Source: JALHRI01 sp044351685
Lineage (GTDB): Bacteria; Pseudomonadota; Alphaproteobacteria; Rickettsiales; UBA3002
DNA length: 23,822 nt
Reading direction: 5' to 3'
Assembly (NCBI GenBank): GCA_044351685.1
Contig: JBILFK010000004.1
Span: 1 to 23,822 of the forward strand
A model generated the notes under the pieces. It did no database searches, was not told the DNA's origin, and saw nothing but the letters and a program-made list of their open reading frames with translations. Below, in pieces: positions 7,435 through 15,351 of this stretch. The translations under genes and the position numbers were made by a program. Every line of letters begins with the position of its first letter. Within the stretch, counting starts at the first letter, position 1.

Positions 7435-8625
7435 ATGACACAGGAATATAAAACCGCCACCAAGCTAGTATCACTCGGGCGTGACCCCGTGCGCGATCAG
7501 GGTTCGGTGAACCCGCCGGTGCATCGCACTTCTACGGTGCTGTTCAAGAATTACGATGAGTTTGCCGCCTATGATCGCGGCGAAATGCAGCATCGCGGTT
7601 ATGGCCGTTACGGCACCCCCACGCACGATGCGCTCGCCGATTCGCTGGCCGAACTGGAAGGCGCCGACCACGCGCTTATTTTTGCCTCGGGCCTTGCTGC
7701 GGTTACCACCAGCATGCTGGCATTTTTGGGCGCGGGCGACCATGTGCTCATTCCCGATTGCGTCTATAGCTCGACACGCAAATTCACCGATTACGAACTC
7801 CCCCGCCTCGGCATCGAAGTGACGTATTACGATCCAACGATCGGTGCAGGCATTGAAGCGTTGTTCAAACCCAACACCAAAGTGGTGTATTGCGAAAGCC
7901 CCGGCTCGCTGACGTTTGAAATGCAGGATATTCCGGCGATTGCAAACATTGCACACGCCAAAGGCGCGGTGGTGCTTTCCGATAATACCTGGGCTACCAT
8001 GCTGCACCAAGATCCATTCGCACTGGGCATCGATATTTCGATTCACTCGGCCACCAAATATGTGGCCGGCCATTCCGATTTGGTGATGGGCGCGGTGATG
8101 TGCAAAAAGCAGCATTTTAAAACGCTCAAACGTATGCACCATAATTTGGGCGCCTGCGCTTCGGGCGATGCCTGCTACCTAGCTCTGCGCGGCCTGCGCA
8201 CCATGGCACTGCGCTTAAACCAGCACGAAAAAAATGCGATGGAAGTAGGTGCATGGTTAGAAAAGCGCCCAGAAGTGAAACGTGTGCTGTTCCCTGCCCT
8301 GCCAAGCCACCCGCAACATGCACTTTACAAACGCGATCTACGTGGCAGCTGTGGGCTGTTTGGTGTGGAACTAGGCGTTGTGCCGCAAGCGGCACTGGCC
8401 GCCATGATCGATGGCTTGCACCATTTTGGCATTGGCTTCAGCTGGGGTGGCTATGAATCACTGATTATTGCGTATCAGCCTTCAAAAATCCGCACTGCCA
8501 CGAATTGGGAAAACGATTCCACCGTGCTGCGCTTGCATATTGGGCTAGAAGATGTGGGCGATATTATTGCCGATTTGGAAGCTGGTTTTGTAAGGCTGAA
8601 CGCCGCTTTAGCGAAGGCCGCGTAA
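7435..8625 (+). CDS. metC: cystathionine beta-lyase (PLP enzyme)
   Basis: Cytoplasmic PLP enzyme of the Cys/Met metabolism family, 396 aa. It most likely cleaves cystathionine to homocysteine, pyruvate and ammonia in methionine synthesis. Visible motifs are YGRYGTPTH (residues 56-64), the cofactor-stacking region FASGLAAV (83-90) with VYSSTRKF (110-117), CESPGSLTFEMQDIPAI (153-169), DNTW with Asp183 for the pyridine nitrogen, and the Schiff-base lysine K208 in HSATKYVAGHSD. CESPGS and DNTWATM fit the beta-lyase subgroup better than gamma-synthases or gamma-lyases, though exact specificity cannot be read from sequence. AAGAAGG lies 6 nt before the ATG. An unusual structured leader precedes it. 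The 3' end overlaps the convergent znuB by 18 nt. Confidence 0.93.
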   Translation: MTQEYKTATKLVSLGRDPVRDQGSVNPPVHRTSTVLFKNYDEFAAYDRGEMQHRGYGRYGTPTHDALADSLAELEGADHALIFASGLAAVTTSMLAFLGAGDHVLIPDCVYSSTRKFTDYELPRLGIEVTYYDPTIGAGIEALFKPNTKVVYCESPGSLTFEMQDIPAIANIAHAKGAVVLSDNTWATMLHQDPFALGIDISIHSATKYVAGHSDLVMGAVMCKKQHFKTLKRMHHNLGACASGDACYLALRGLRTMALRLNQHEKNAMEVGAWLEKRPEVKRVLFPALPSHPQHALYKRDLRGSCGLFGVELGVVPQAALAAMIDGLHHFGIGFSWGGYESLIIAYQPSKIRTATNWENDSTVLRLHIGLEDVGDIIADLEAGFVRLNAALAKAA

Positions 8626-9405
8626 GCGCCCCAGCACAGCGGTAACAATAAATATCACCACTGCTGCACTTACCATTGCAGGTGCTGGTGGCGCATCAAA
8701 ATGGAATGCGGCGCTTAACCCAAGCGCTACCGAAACTGCCCCAAGCAAGCTTGCCAGCACCGCCATTTGCGCGGGTGATTTGGCTAGGTAACGCGCGCTG
8801 GCTGCCGGAATAATCAGCATTGCGGTAATCAACAGCACACCCACCACATGAATGGCCAGCGCTACCATCGCCGCCAGCATCGCCATGAATAATCGCTGTA
8901 ACCATACAACCCTAACGCCGTGCAGCTGTGCCATAGCAACATCCAGCACCAGCATCACATAGCTTTTCCACAAATACCACATCACGGCGATAAGCGCGGC
9001 GGAAACACCAAGCACCAGCCAGATATCGTGCGTGGTGGTGGCCAGAATATTGCCGAACAAATAGGCCTCTAAATCGACCTGCACGTGGCTGCTCATGGCC
9101 ACCAGTAAAATACCCACCGCCAGCGCCCCATGCGCAATCACACCCAACAACGTATCGGTATGCAAGCGCGCATCTTTAGATAAGCGCTGCAGTAACAACG
9201 AAGCCGCAAGCGTGATACTAAAAATCGCCAGCGGCATCGGCACCGATTGCAACATCAGCGAGGTTGCCACGCCAAGCAATGCCGCATGCGCCATGGCATC
9301 ACCAAAATAAGCCATGCGACGCCACACCACCATCACGCCCAGCGGGCCAATGGCCAGCGCCAACGCCATACCCACAATCAGCGGTTTCAGAAAAAACTCA
9401 TCCAT
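8608..9405 (-). CDS. znuB: zinc ABC transporter, membrane subunit
   Basis: Inner-membrane permease of the ABC-3 family (ZnuB/TroC/MntB), 265 aa, with about seven or eight hydrophobic segments. Motifs include WRRMAYFGDAMAHAALLGVA near residues 28-47, typical of metal permeases of this family, and VGVLLITAMLIIPAASARYL in the C-terminal half. With ZnuA and ZnuC it forms a zinc importer. The frame is open up to 9465, but I start it at the ATG at 9405 (MDEFFLKP), which overlaps the znuC stop by 8 nt, as expected for coupled subunits. The 3' end overlaps metC tail to tail by 18 nt, leaving no space for a terminator. Confidence 0.93.
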   Translation of the reverse strand: MDEFFLKPLIVGMALALAIGPLGVMVVWRRMAYFGDAMAHAALLGVATSLMLQSVPMPLAIFSITLAASLLLQRLSKDARLHTDTLLGVIAHGALAVGILLVAMSSHVQVDLEAYLFGNILATTTHDIWLVLGVSAALIAVMWYLWKSYVMLVLDVAMAQLHGVRVVWLQRLFMAMLAAMVALAIHVVGVLLITAMLIIPAASARYLAKSPAQMAVLASLLGAVSVALGLSAAFHFDAPPAPAMVSAAVVIFIVTAVLGRLRGLR

Positions 9406-10174
9406 GCGTGCAGCCTTCGTGGTGGGTATGCGCATCGAGCGGCACGACGTCGCCGTGCAAATCATGCGCGTGCGTATGGTGATGCTGATAAAGCGCTAAC
9501 TGCGATGCCAGCGCATCGCCAAACAACTGCCGGAAAGCCGGCGCATTACCCACGGCCTTCGGCGCACCTTCGCAGCAGATATGTCGGTTCAGACAAATCA
9601 CCCGGTGGGTCGATGCCATGACCACATGCAGATCATGCGATACCATTAACACCGCGCAGCCATGCAGTTCTGGCATGCGCGCGATATGCTGATAAAATTC
9701 GTTCTGGCCATTCACATCGATGCCTTGCGTGGGTTCATCCAGCACCAGCAAGTTCGGGCGGTTAAGTAATGCGCGAGCCAGCAGCACCCGGCGCAATTCG
9801 CCACCTGAAAGTGTTGCAAGCTGCTGCGACATCAGCGCAGCAATTTCGAGTGATGCCAGCAGTGGCGCGGGTACACCCGATTTCGGTTCAAATAACTCTA
9901 GAAATCCCGCAACTGTTATCGGCATGGTGGTGGGCGGCTGAAATTGCTGTGGCATATAGCCAATGCGCAAATCGGCATGCCGCGTGAGGGTTCCGCTATC
10001 GGGCGCTTCAAGACCAAGCAAACATTTCAGCAACGTGGTTTTACCCGCACCGTTTGGGCCAATCAGCGTGACAATCTCGTTGGGCATGATGCGCATGCTC
10101 ACGGCGTCCAGCACTGCGGTGCCATGGAAGCGCTTGCTGATTGCGTGTGCTTCAAGTAAGGGGCTTATACTCAT
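9398..10174 (-). CDS. znuC: zinc ABC transporter, ATP-binding subunit
   Basis: Cytoplasmic ATPase of the zinc importer. Counting from the ATG at 10174 (258 aa): Walker A GPNGAGKT at 39-46, Q-loop near PQQF (75-78), signature LSGGE at 122-126, Walker B LLVLDE at 142-147, and the switch His in VSHDLHVV. The C-terminal 30 residues are rich in His (HHHTHAHDLHG, then DAHTHHEGCTHG) and may bind or sense zinc in the cytoplasm. An alternative ATG at 10192 adds six residues and would overlap the znuA start by two bases. Neither start has a strong ribosome binding site. The stop overlaps the znuB start by 8 nt. Its 5' end faces znuA head to head with only 16 nt between them. Confidence 0.95.
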   Translation of the reverse strand: MSISPLLEAHAISKRFHGTAVLDAVSMRIMPNEIVTLIGPNGAGKTTLLKCLLGLEAPDSGTLTRHADLRIGYMPQQFQPPTTMPITVAGFLELFEPKSGVPAPLLASLEIAALMSQQLATLSGGELRRVLLARALLNRPNLLVLDEPTQGIDVNGQNEFYQHIARMPELHGCAVLMVSHDLHVVMASTHRVICLNRHICCEGAPKAVGNAPAFRQLFGDALASQLALYQHHHTHAHDLHGDVVPLDAHTHHEGCTHG

Positions 10175-10190
10175 ATTAAGGAATTTCACC

Positions 10191-11231
10191 ATGCATCATA
10201 CTATTCGCCTGATAGCCTGTATTGCTGCCCTTTGGCAAGCGCTATACCCTCTGCACGCGCTGGCTGGCACAGTGGCACCCAACATTGTGGTCAGCACCGA
10301 CGTGCTCAAACCACTGATTGATGGCATTACGCAAGGTATTCGCCCTTCGCAAGCCTTGTTTGGCAAAGGCCAAAGCCCACATTCGGCGCAGCTAAAACCA
10401 TCGCAGACTGCCCTGCTTGAGCAAGCAGATATTATTATTGTACCTGACCGCGCACTCACACCCGCTCTCGAATTTTGGAGTAAAAAACTGGAAAAGCGCG
10501 GCGGCATCGTGATTGAACTTACCCAATTCGATGAAGCCTCCCCACTTCCTTACCGTAAACATAATCCGCTACTGGCTGCCGAGAGTTTGCGCGCAGAAAA
10601 TCACCACCAGCACCATAAAAAATCTCATAAAAAAGAATCTACGCATCACGATCACGACCATGATCATCACAGCGAAGGCACCGATCCGCATCTCTGGCTT
10701 GATCCACTACGCATGGCGAACCTGATGTTGCCGATTGCCAAACGGATTGCCGAATATAGCCCAGAACATGAGGCACAATTAACCGCAAACGCACAACAAA
10801 TGGCGTTGCATTTGCGTGGCACACTAATGCCGGAATTGCAGCGCATTATTGCTGCTGCTCGCCCCATCAAACCTGCTGCCAATGTCATTCCGTTTATTAC
10901 GGCGCACGATGCCTACCAGTATTTCGGAGAACGCTTCGAGCTTAGTGCTGTAGGGTTTGTGACACAGCACCCGGAAGCCTATCAGGGCGCAAAAACCATC
11001 CACGATGTAATGGAACGTTTAGATGCAGTCCGTATTCGGTGTATTATCGCTGAAACCCCCACCAGCATGATTACCAAAATGGCCACACTCGCGCATGGGC
11101 AGGTGGTGACACTGAATCCCGAACGGCTTTACAGTAGCGACGAAGTGCCCCCACACGGATGGCTTCGTAACGACTATGACCGCTTTATGCTGGCGCAGGT
11201 GAATGCGTTTGCGGGATGCCTGAAACAATAG
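10191..11231 (+). CDS. znuA: zinc ABC transporter, periplasmic zinc-binding protein
   Basis: 346-aa periplasmic zinc-capturing subunit of the cluster A-I family. A signal peptide ends near ALA-GT (about residue 25). Likely zinc ligands are H64 (PHSAQLKPSQ), H167 (DPHLWLDP) and H239 (TAHDAYQYF). Between the first two lies a long His/Asp/Lys-rich loop at about 137-163 (HHQHHKKSHKK, then HHDHDHDHH), typical of ZnuA rather than manganese-binding relatives. The frame is open 76 codons upstream, but those codons lie antisense to znuC and lack a signal peptide. The ATG at 10191 has AAGGA upstream and begins the signal peptide. It is divergent from znuCB. It ends 4 nt before the convergent HupE-like gene. 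Confidence 0.95.
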   Translation: MHHTIRLIACIAALWQALYPLHALAGTVAPNIVVSTDVLKPLIDGITQGIRPSQALFGKGQSPHSAQLKPSQTALLEQADIIIVPDRALTPALEFWSKKLEKRGGIVIELTQFDEASPLPYRKHNPLLAAESLRAENHHQHHKKSHKKESTHHDHDHDHHSEGTDPHLWLDPLRMANLMLPIAKRIAEYSPEHEAQLTANAQQMALHLRGTLMPELQRIIAAARPIKPAANVIPFITAHDAYQYFGERFELSAVGFVTQHPEAYQGAKTIHDVMERLDAVRIRCIIAETPTSMITKMATLAHGQVVTLNPERLYSSDEVPPHGWLRNDYDRFMLAQVNAFAGCLKQ

Positions 11232-11235
11232 CGAG

Positions 11236-11817
11236 CTAACGCAAAAAATCGCGCAGCGCTTCAAAACGTGGCGATTCTTTGAACCTATCCCAGAACTGTG
11301 CGTGGTCGCCAATCAGCGTAATGCCAAACGCCACCGAAATCGCTAGCGCCATGGCCATGCACACCATAACACCCAGCAGAAAAAATAGTGAGGAAGCAAT
11401 CGTGGGCACCATGCTTAAATAATATAGCCCCATATGGAAGCCAATCGACCCGGAAATAAGCACGCTTAATAGCGTGATTTTAAAACGCACCAAGCCGCAT
11501 GAAATACCAAAACACAGCACGCCAGCCAATAGAAATTGCATCATCGCGGGCTGCTGTGCAGCCAGTAATGCACCGGCGCCCGCGAGTGTCATTGCCACAC
11601 AGGCCAGTGGCACAAGCAACAATCCTTCGCGCGGTAATAAGGCAGCAGCAACGCCAAGCATGAAAAATAACAGTAAGTGCCAACCGCTGCCAATGGGTGC
11701 AACAAACCCCGCACTCAAACCCGCGCTGGCTGTGCCCGAAGATTGCACCAACAAAAACGGTAGCGCGCACATGAAAAACACGGCTATAATAAACAATACA
11801 AAACGGCGTTGATGCAT
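11236..11817 (-). CDS. HupE/UreJ-like membrane protein (divergent)
   Basis: 193-aa inner-membrane protein with about six hydrophobic segments. The order of motifs resembles HupE/UreJ metal (nickel/cobalt) permeases: GFVAPIGSGWHLLLFFMLGV aligns with the family HP-x-x-GxDHLLAM-x-x-VG block, and GSIGFHMGLYYL aligns with the second conserved FHGHAHG block. Both are degenerate: the Asp of the first block is replaced, and only one His of each block remains. Function is therefore unclear, though its place beside znuABC and a ModA-like protein suggests metal handling. The start is taken as the ATG at 11817 with GAGAG upstream; a GTG at 11826 would add three residues. It ends in a short charged cytoplasmic tail (FWDRFKESPRFEALRDFLR). 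Gap to znuA (convergent) is 4 nt. Confidence 0.55.
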   Translation of the reverse strand: MHQRRFVLFIIAVFFMCALPFLLVQSSGTASAGLSAGFVAPIGSGWHLLLFFMLGVAAALLPREGLLLVPLACVAMTLAGAGALLAAQQPAMMQFLLAGVLCFGISCGLVRFKITLLSVLISGSIGFHMGLYYLSMVPTIASSLFFLLGVMVCMAMALAISVAFGITLIGDHAQFWDRFKESPRFEALRDFLR

Positions 11818-11861
11818 CGCATGCACTCTCAGATATATCGCGCCATCATAAGCGATGCGTC

Positions 11862-12650
11862 ATGAAAATTCTATTGCAATATCATAGGTTATCCATAGCC
11901 ATCATTGCGGCACTTACATTCACACCGATGGCGGCATGGGCTGAAAAACCCTCCAACGAAGGTATCACTGTTATCGCCGATAGCAGTGTGATGAAGCCTC
12001 TGCGCGCACTGGCGCAACACTACACGCGCGAACACGGAATTGGAATTACACTGATTGCCGATACCTCGCATGATGCGGTGGAAGAATTAAGTGGTGGGCT
12101 TGCCGCAGATCTGGTGGTCACTGGGCACAAACGCACCTACACCGCCCTTGATCAAATGGGCCTAACCGATCGCTTTGCATCGCGCTTTCTGGTGGGCGAC
12201 CCCATAGCGCTAGTGGGCATGAAATCACCGGCATTGCTTGGCAACGTTTCAGAAAAAGGCCTGAAACAACGATTGCTGGCCAGCAGCACAGTGCCTGTAT
12301 GTGCCGTGCTGGATGCACGTTATTTCCCTGAAATGCAGACGGTGAAATCGATTATCGCAACCAGTAATCTGGACCCAGAGCCCACCATAAAACTGGTGGC
12401 CACACGCGATGCACTGAAAGAAGCGCTAGCCGCACCCAATAGCTTTTCCGCCATGCCGCTTAGCGCGCTTGCACAATTCCCTGATCTAGAAATCATTGCC
12501 GTACTGCAAGAGCCCTCGCAACGTATTCGCGTGCGCGGCGAAGTGCTTGCTGGAACGCGTATGCAAGCTTCTCGCACCCTGCTTAGCTATTTAGCAAGCG
12601 GCGAGGCCATGAGTATCTGGAGCAGTTACGGGTTCGTGGCCGATGAATAA
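11862..12650 (+). CDS. ModA-like periplasmic substrate-binding protein
   Basis: 262 aa with a clear signal peptide (hydrophobic to about residue 25, cleavage after AWA). The mature N-terminus ITVIADSSVMKPLRALAQHY followed by a TREHGIGITLIAD strand matches ModA-type molybdate/tungstate-binding proteins (AASS...L...F...G...T). LAADLVVTGH corresponds to the ModA P-A-D-(V/L)-x-x-S segment; the second Ser is Gly here. The C-terminal AGTRMQASRTLLSYLASGEA is also ModA-like (aa-FL-SpeA). No modB or modC permease gene is present in the window, so the partner is unknown and the ligand may be another anion. It is divergent from the HupE-like gene with a gap of about 44 nt and overlaps the convergent tsaD by 25 nt. 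Confidence 0.75.
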   Translation: MKILLQYHRLSIAIIAALTFTPMAAWAEKPSNEGITVIADSSVMKPLRALAQHYTREHGIGITLIADTSHDAVEELSGGLAADLVVTGHKRTYTALDQMGLTDRFASRFLVGDPIALVGMKSPALLGNVSEKGLKQRLLASSTVPVCAVLDARYFPEMQTVKSIIATSNLDPEPTIKLVATRDALKEALAAPNSFSAMPLSALAQFPDLEIIAVLQEPSQRIRVRGEVLAGTRMQASRTLLSYLASGEAMSIWSSYGFVADE

Positions 12651-13660
12651 TCGGCACTATCAAGTGGCCAGCGCGCGCGCGGCTCGGTTGCCAGAGAATC
12701 GGTAAGGCCCAGTCGCAAACGTTCCATCCCTGCCCAGGCGATCATCACCCCATTATCGGTGCATAATGCGGGTGGTGCGGCCAGCATTTGCATGCCATGT
12801 GCGGCGGCCACTTCTTGCAATACACCACGAATACGCTGGTTTGCGGCCACACCGCCCGCCACCACCAGCTGCGCAATGCCGGTTGCTTTTTTGCAGGCGC
12901 GCAGCATGCGATCACGGACCGTATCGGCCACCGCTTCCTGAAACGAGGCGGCAATATCGGCGCGCAGTGTTTCACTGATACCACCTGGTGCTTCCATTAT
13001 GGCAAGGCGCACCGCAGTTTTAAGGCCAGAAAATGAAAAATCGCACCCTTCGCGCCCCATCATTGGGCGGGGGAATGCGTAGGCCTGCGCATTTCCGCGC
13101 GTGGCATAGGCTTCAATCGCCGGGCCTCCCGGATAATCGAGCCCAAGCATTTTCGCGCATTTATCGAAGGCTTCACCCAGCGCATCATCGCGCGTTTGGC
13201 CTAGCAACTGATAGTTGCCCACGCCGTGCACGCATAAAATCTGGCAATGCCCGCCAGATACAAGCAACAACAAAAACGGAAATGTCACCTCGGCTGATTG
13301 CCGCACCATCAGTGCATGTGCCTCCAGGTGATTCACCGCGATAAAGGGTTTGTTAAGCGCAAATGCCAGTGATTTCCCCAGCATCGTGCCAACAATCACG
13401 CCGCCAATCAGCCCCGGTCCGGTAGTTGCCGCCACAGCATTCACGTCGTTTAGCGAATACTTCGCATCACTCAGCACTTTTGCCAGCAACGTATCAATCG
13501 CGGCCAAATGCGCCCTTGCTGCAATCTCTGGCACCACGCCACCATACGCCAAATGCTCACGCTGGCTTTGCAGCGCATGCGCAAGAATTTCGCCATCTTC
13601 GCGCACCAACGCAATCGCCGTTTCGTCGCAGCTCGATTCTATCCCCAGCACAATGCGCAA
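12626..13660 (-). CDS. tsaD: tRNA N6-adenosine threonylcarbamoyltransferase
   Basis: Transfers threonylcarbamoyl to A37 of ANN-decoding tRNAs (t6A) with TsaB and TsaE in the cytoplasm. 344 aa, ASKHA fold. Motifs: GIESSCDETA (residues 6-15), metal ligands H111 and H115 in NHLEAH, the LVSGGH loop, LGLDYPGGPAIEAYA, FSFSGLKTAVR, VAGGVAANQRIR, and the C-terminal TDNGVMIAWAG with its metal-binding Asp. I start it at the TTG at 13660, giving MRIVLGIESS, which fits the family. An AGGAGAG lies 8 nt upstream of that codon, and the in-frame ATG at 13678 lies just upstream of this ribosome binding site. The 3' end overlaps the ModA-like gene by 25 nt. It is divergent from hemC with 42 nt between starts. 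Confidence 0.95.
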   Translation of the reverse strand: MRIVLGIESSCDETAIALVREDGEILAHALQSQREHLAYGGVVPEIAARAHLAAIDTLLAKVLSDAKYSLNDVNAVAATTGPGLIGGVIVGTMLGKSLAFALNKPFIAVNHLEAHALMVRQSAEVTFPFLLLLVSGGHCQILCVHGVGNYQLLGQTRDDALGEAFDKCAKMLGLDYPGGPAIEAYATRGNAQAYAFPRPMMGREGCDFSFSGLKTAVRLAIMEAPGGISETLRADIAASFQEAVADTVRDRMLRACKKATGIAQLVVAGGVAANQRIRGVLQEVAAAHGMQMLAAPPALCTDNGVMIAWAGMERLRLGLTDSLATEPRARWPLDSADYSSATNP

Positions 13661-13668
13661 TTTTTCTT

Positions 13669-13675
13669 CTCTCCT
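13669..13675 (-). promoter_or_regulatory. Shine-Dalgarno supporting a TTG start of tsaD
   Basis: AGGAGAG on the minus strand, 8 nt before the TTG at 13660. The in-frame ATG at 13678 lies just upstream of this site, which makes that ATG an unlikely start. Confidence 0.6.
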
Positions 13676-13702
13676 CATGCAGAAAGGGCTAAGCTATTCC
13701 CC

Positions 13703-14617
13703 ATGATTTCGCAACTACGCATTGGTACCCGCGCCAGCCCGCTTGCACTTGTACAGGCCGAGCGTGTGGCCGCACTGTTTCGTGCGCACTACCCTGCCTG
13801 CGAAATACAGATGCTGCGCATGACCACCGCAGGCGACCGTGAATTACAAAAAGACCTAAGCCACTGGGGATTTAAGGGCCTGTTCACTAAAGAACTGGAA
13901 GATGCGCTGCTGGCAGGCGATATCGATATCGCCGTGCATTCGATGAAAGATATGCCAAGCATTCTGCCCAAAGGCCTGATGATTGGCGCCGTGCTGGCGC
14001 GCGACGATGTACGCGATGGCTGGGTAAGCGCGCATTATCCTTCTATCCATGCATTACCTGAAGGTGCAATCGTGGGCTGCTCGTCGGTGCGGCGGGCGGC
14101 ACAACTGCGCTATATGCGCCCCGATGTGCAAATTGTGCCGCTGCGCGGCAATGTGCAAACACGCCTGCGTAAGCTTTCAGAAGGTGCGGCGGCTGCAACG
14201 TTTCTCGCCTGCGCCGGATTAGATAGATTAAATATGGCAGAACATATCGCCGAACGTATTGCACCAGAAGTGATGTTGCCAGCCGTTGCACAAGCCGCCA
14301 TTGCAGTGGAATGCCGCGCCGATAACCCTACGCTGCGCGAGGCGCTTGCCCTGCTAAATGATGCCGCAACCGCCACTTGCACCACCGCTGAACGCAGCAT
14401 GCTAGCGGTGCTTGATGGTTCGTGCCGCACACCGATTGCAGGCTATGCAACGCTTGCCGCCGATGGCGCAATCACGCTGCGCGGCGAGTTACTGATGCCC
14501 GATGGCAGCGCGCGCATTACCCATAGCGTGCATGGCCGCGATGCGGTGGCATTAGGCAACGAAGTCGGCGAATATCTTAAAGCCCATGCGCAACCTGGAA
14601 TGCTGGCAGAGAGTTAA
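13703..14617 (+). CDS. hemC: porphobilinogen deaminase (hydroxymethylbilane synthase)
   Basis: Joins four porphobilinogen units into hydroxymethylbilane in heme synthesis. 304 aa, normal length. Motifs: RIGTRASPLALVQAE near the N-terminus, GLFTKELEDALLAGDIDIAV with HSMKDMP, VGCSSVRRAAQL, LRGNVQTRL, and the dipyrromethane-carrying Cys241 in DGSCRTPIAG. The usually strict LPAVGQGALGIE block reads LPAVAQAAIAVE, with two Gly-to-Ala changes. The frame is open upstream to 13508, but that part is antisense to tsaD. The ATG at 13703 begins the conserved domain. It has no close Shine-Dalgarno, and TAAGCT ends 7 nt before the ATG, so a leaderless start is possible. hemD follows after 3 nt. Confidence 0.96.
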   Translation: MISQLRIGTRASPLALVQAERVAALFRAHYPACEIQMLRMTTAGDRELQKDLSHWGFKGLFTKELEDALLAGDIDIAVHSMKDMPSILPKGLMIGAVLARDDVRDGWVSAHYPSIHALPEGAIVGCSSVRRAAQLRYMRPDVQIVPLRGNVQTRLRKLSEGAAAATFLACAGLDRLNMAEHIAERIAPEVMLPAVAQAAIAVECRADNPTLREALALLNDAATATCTTAERSMLAVLDGSCRTPIAGYATLAADGAITLRGELLMPDGSARITHSVHGRDAVALGNEVGEYLKAHAQPGMLAES

Positions 14618-14620
14618 CCT

Positions 14621-15349
14621 ATGCAGCTTCCCACAATTTGGGTTAGTCGCCCGCAACCACATGCAGGGCATTTCGCCGCCGCACTTTCACTGCGCGGTAT
14701 TCCGGCGATTATTGCGCCGGTGATGGAAATGATTGCGTTACCGCTTACGAACCTCCCGCTCATGCCCGATGCGATTGCCATCACCAGTGGGCATAGCGTG
14801 CATGCGTTACACTCGTTGCCGGAAAGTTGGCGCAGCATTCCGGTGTATACGGTAGGCGCGCGCACCGCTGCCGCTATCCATGCTGCCGGTTACCGCGCCC
14901 TGCATGCGCCTGTTGAGGGGGCGGCTGCCATGCTTGCGCGCCTGCGCGAATCACTGCCGAAAGCGTCGCACGTGTTATATCTGCACGGCGATGTCACGCA
15001 TATGAACTTACCTGAAAAGCTCGAGGCGTATGGCTATCATTGCCAATCGCTCGAAGTGTATCGTGCGCTAGCTATCGAAAAACCAGCCGCCGCCCTGGTA
15101 CAGGCGCTCGAGCAACAACGCGTGGTGGCGCTTACCTGTTTTTCTGCACGCAGCGTTACGCTTGCCTACAACCAGCTGCTACAAGCAGGGTTGCAAAACA
15201 ACATCGCTAAATTACATGCGCTTTGCCTAAGTGCCGCGATTGCCGAGGCTGCCAACGCATGTGGGTTCGCGCATACGCGCACTGCCGAACATGCCCACGA
15301 CGATGCCATGCTTGCTCTTGCCGAAAACGCCATTCGTGCTATGGCTTAA
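14621..15349 (+). CDS. hemD: uroporphyrinogen-III synthase
   Basis: Closes hydroxymethylbilane to uroporphyrinogen III with inversion of ring D. 242 aa, normal for this poorly conserved family. Support: N-terminal WVSRPQPHAGHFAAAL (usual pattern (T/S)RP...A...L), AIAITSGHSVHAL (usual (F/I)TSxNAV), VYTVGARTAAAIHAAGY (usual VG..TA..L...G), VLYLHGDV (usual LRG), and VVALTCFSARSVTLAYNQL (usual FTSPSxV). The Arg of the LRG segment is His here. Position after hemC with a 3-nt gap makes the call firm. The downstream mitofilin-like gene starts 2 nt after the stop. Confidence 0.92.
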   Translation: MQLPTIWVSRPQPHAGHFAAALSLRGIPAIIAPVMEMIALPLTNLPLMPDAIAITSGHSVHALHSLPESWRSIPVYTVGARTAAAIHAAGYRALHAPVEGAAAMLARLRESLPKASHVLYLHGDVTHMNLPEKLEAYGYHCQSLEVYRALAIEKPAAALVQALEQQRVVALTCFSARSVTLAYNQLLQAGLQNNIAKLHALCLSAAIAEAANACGFAHTRTAEHAHDDAMLALAENAIRAMA

Positions 15350-15351
15350 GC

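Noticed and set aside
7471..8142. 223-codon minus-strand ORF inside metC
   Set aside because: Antisense shadow of a conserved PLP enzyme; composition follows metC codons.
9963..10190. 76-codon N-terminal extension of znuA
   Set aside because: Antisense to znuC; the signal peptide and ribosome binding site place the start at 10191.
13508..13702. 65-codon extension of hemC
   Set aside because: Antisense to tsaD; the HemC domain begins at the ATG at 13703.
15223..15351. Cys-rich N-terminal extension of the mitofilin-like gene
   Set aside because: It is hemD read in another frame; the ATG at 15352 begins a good signal peptide.
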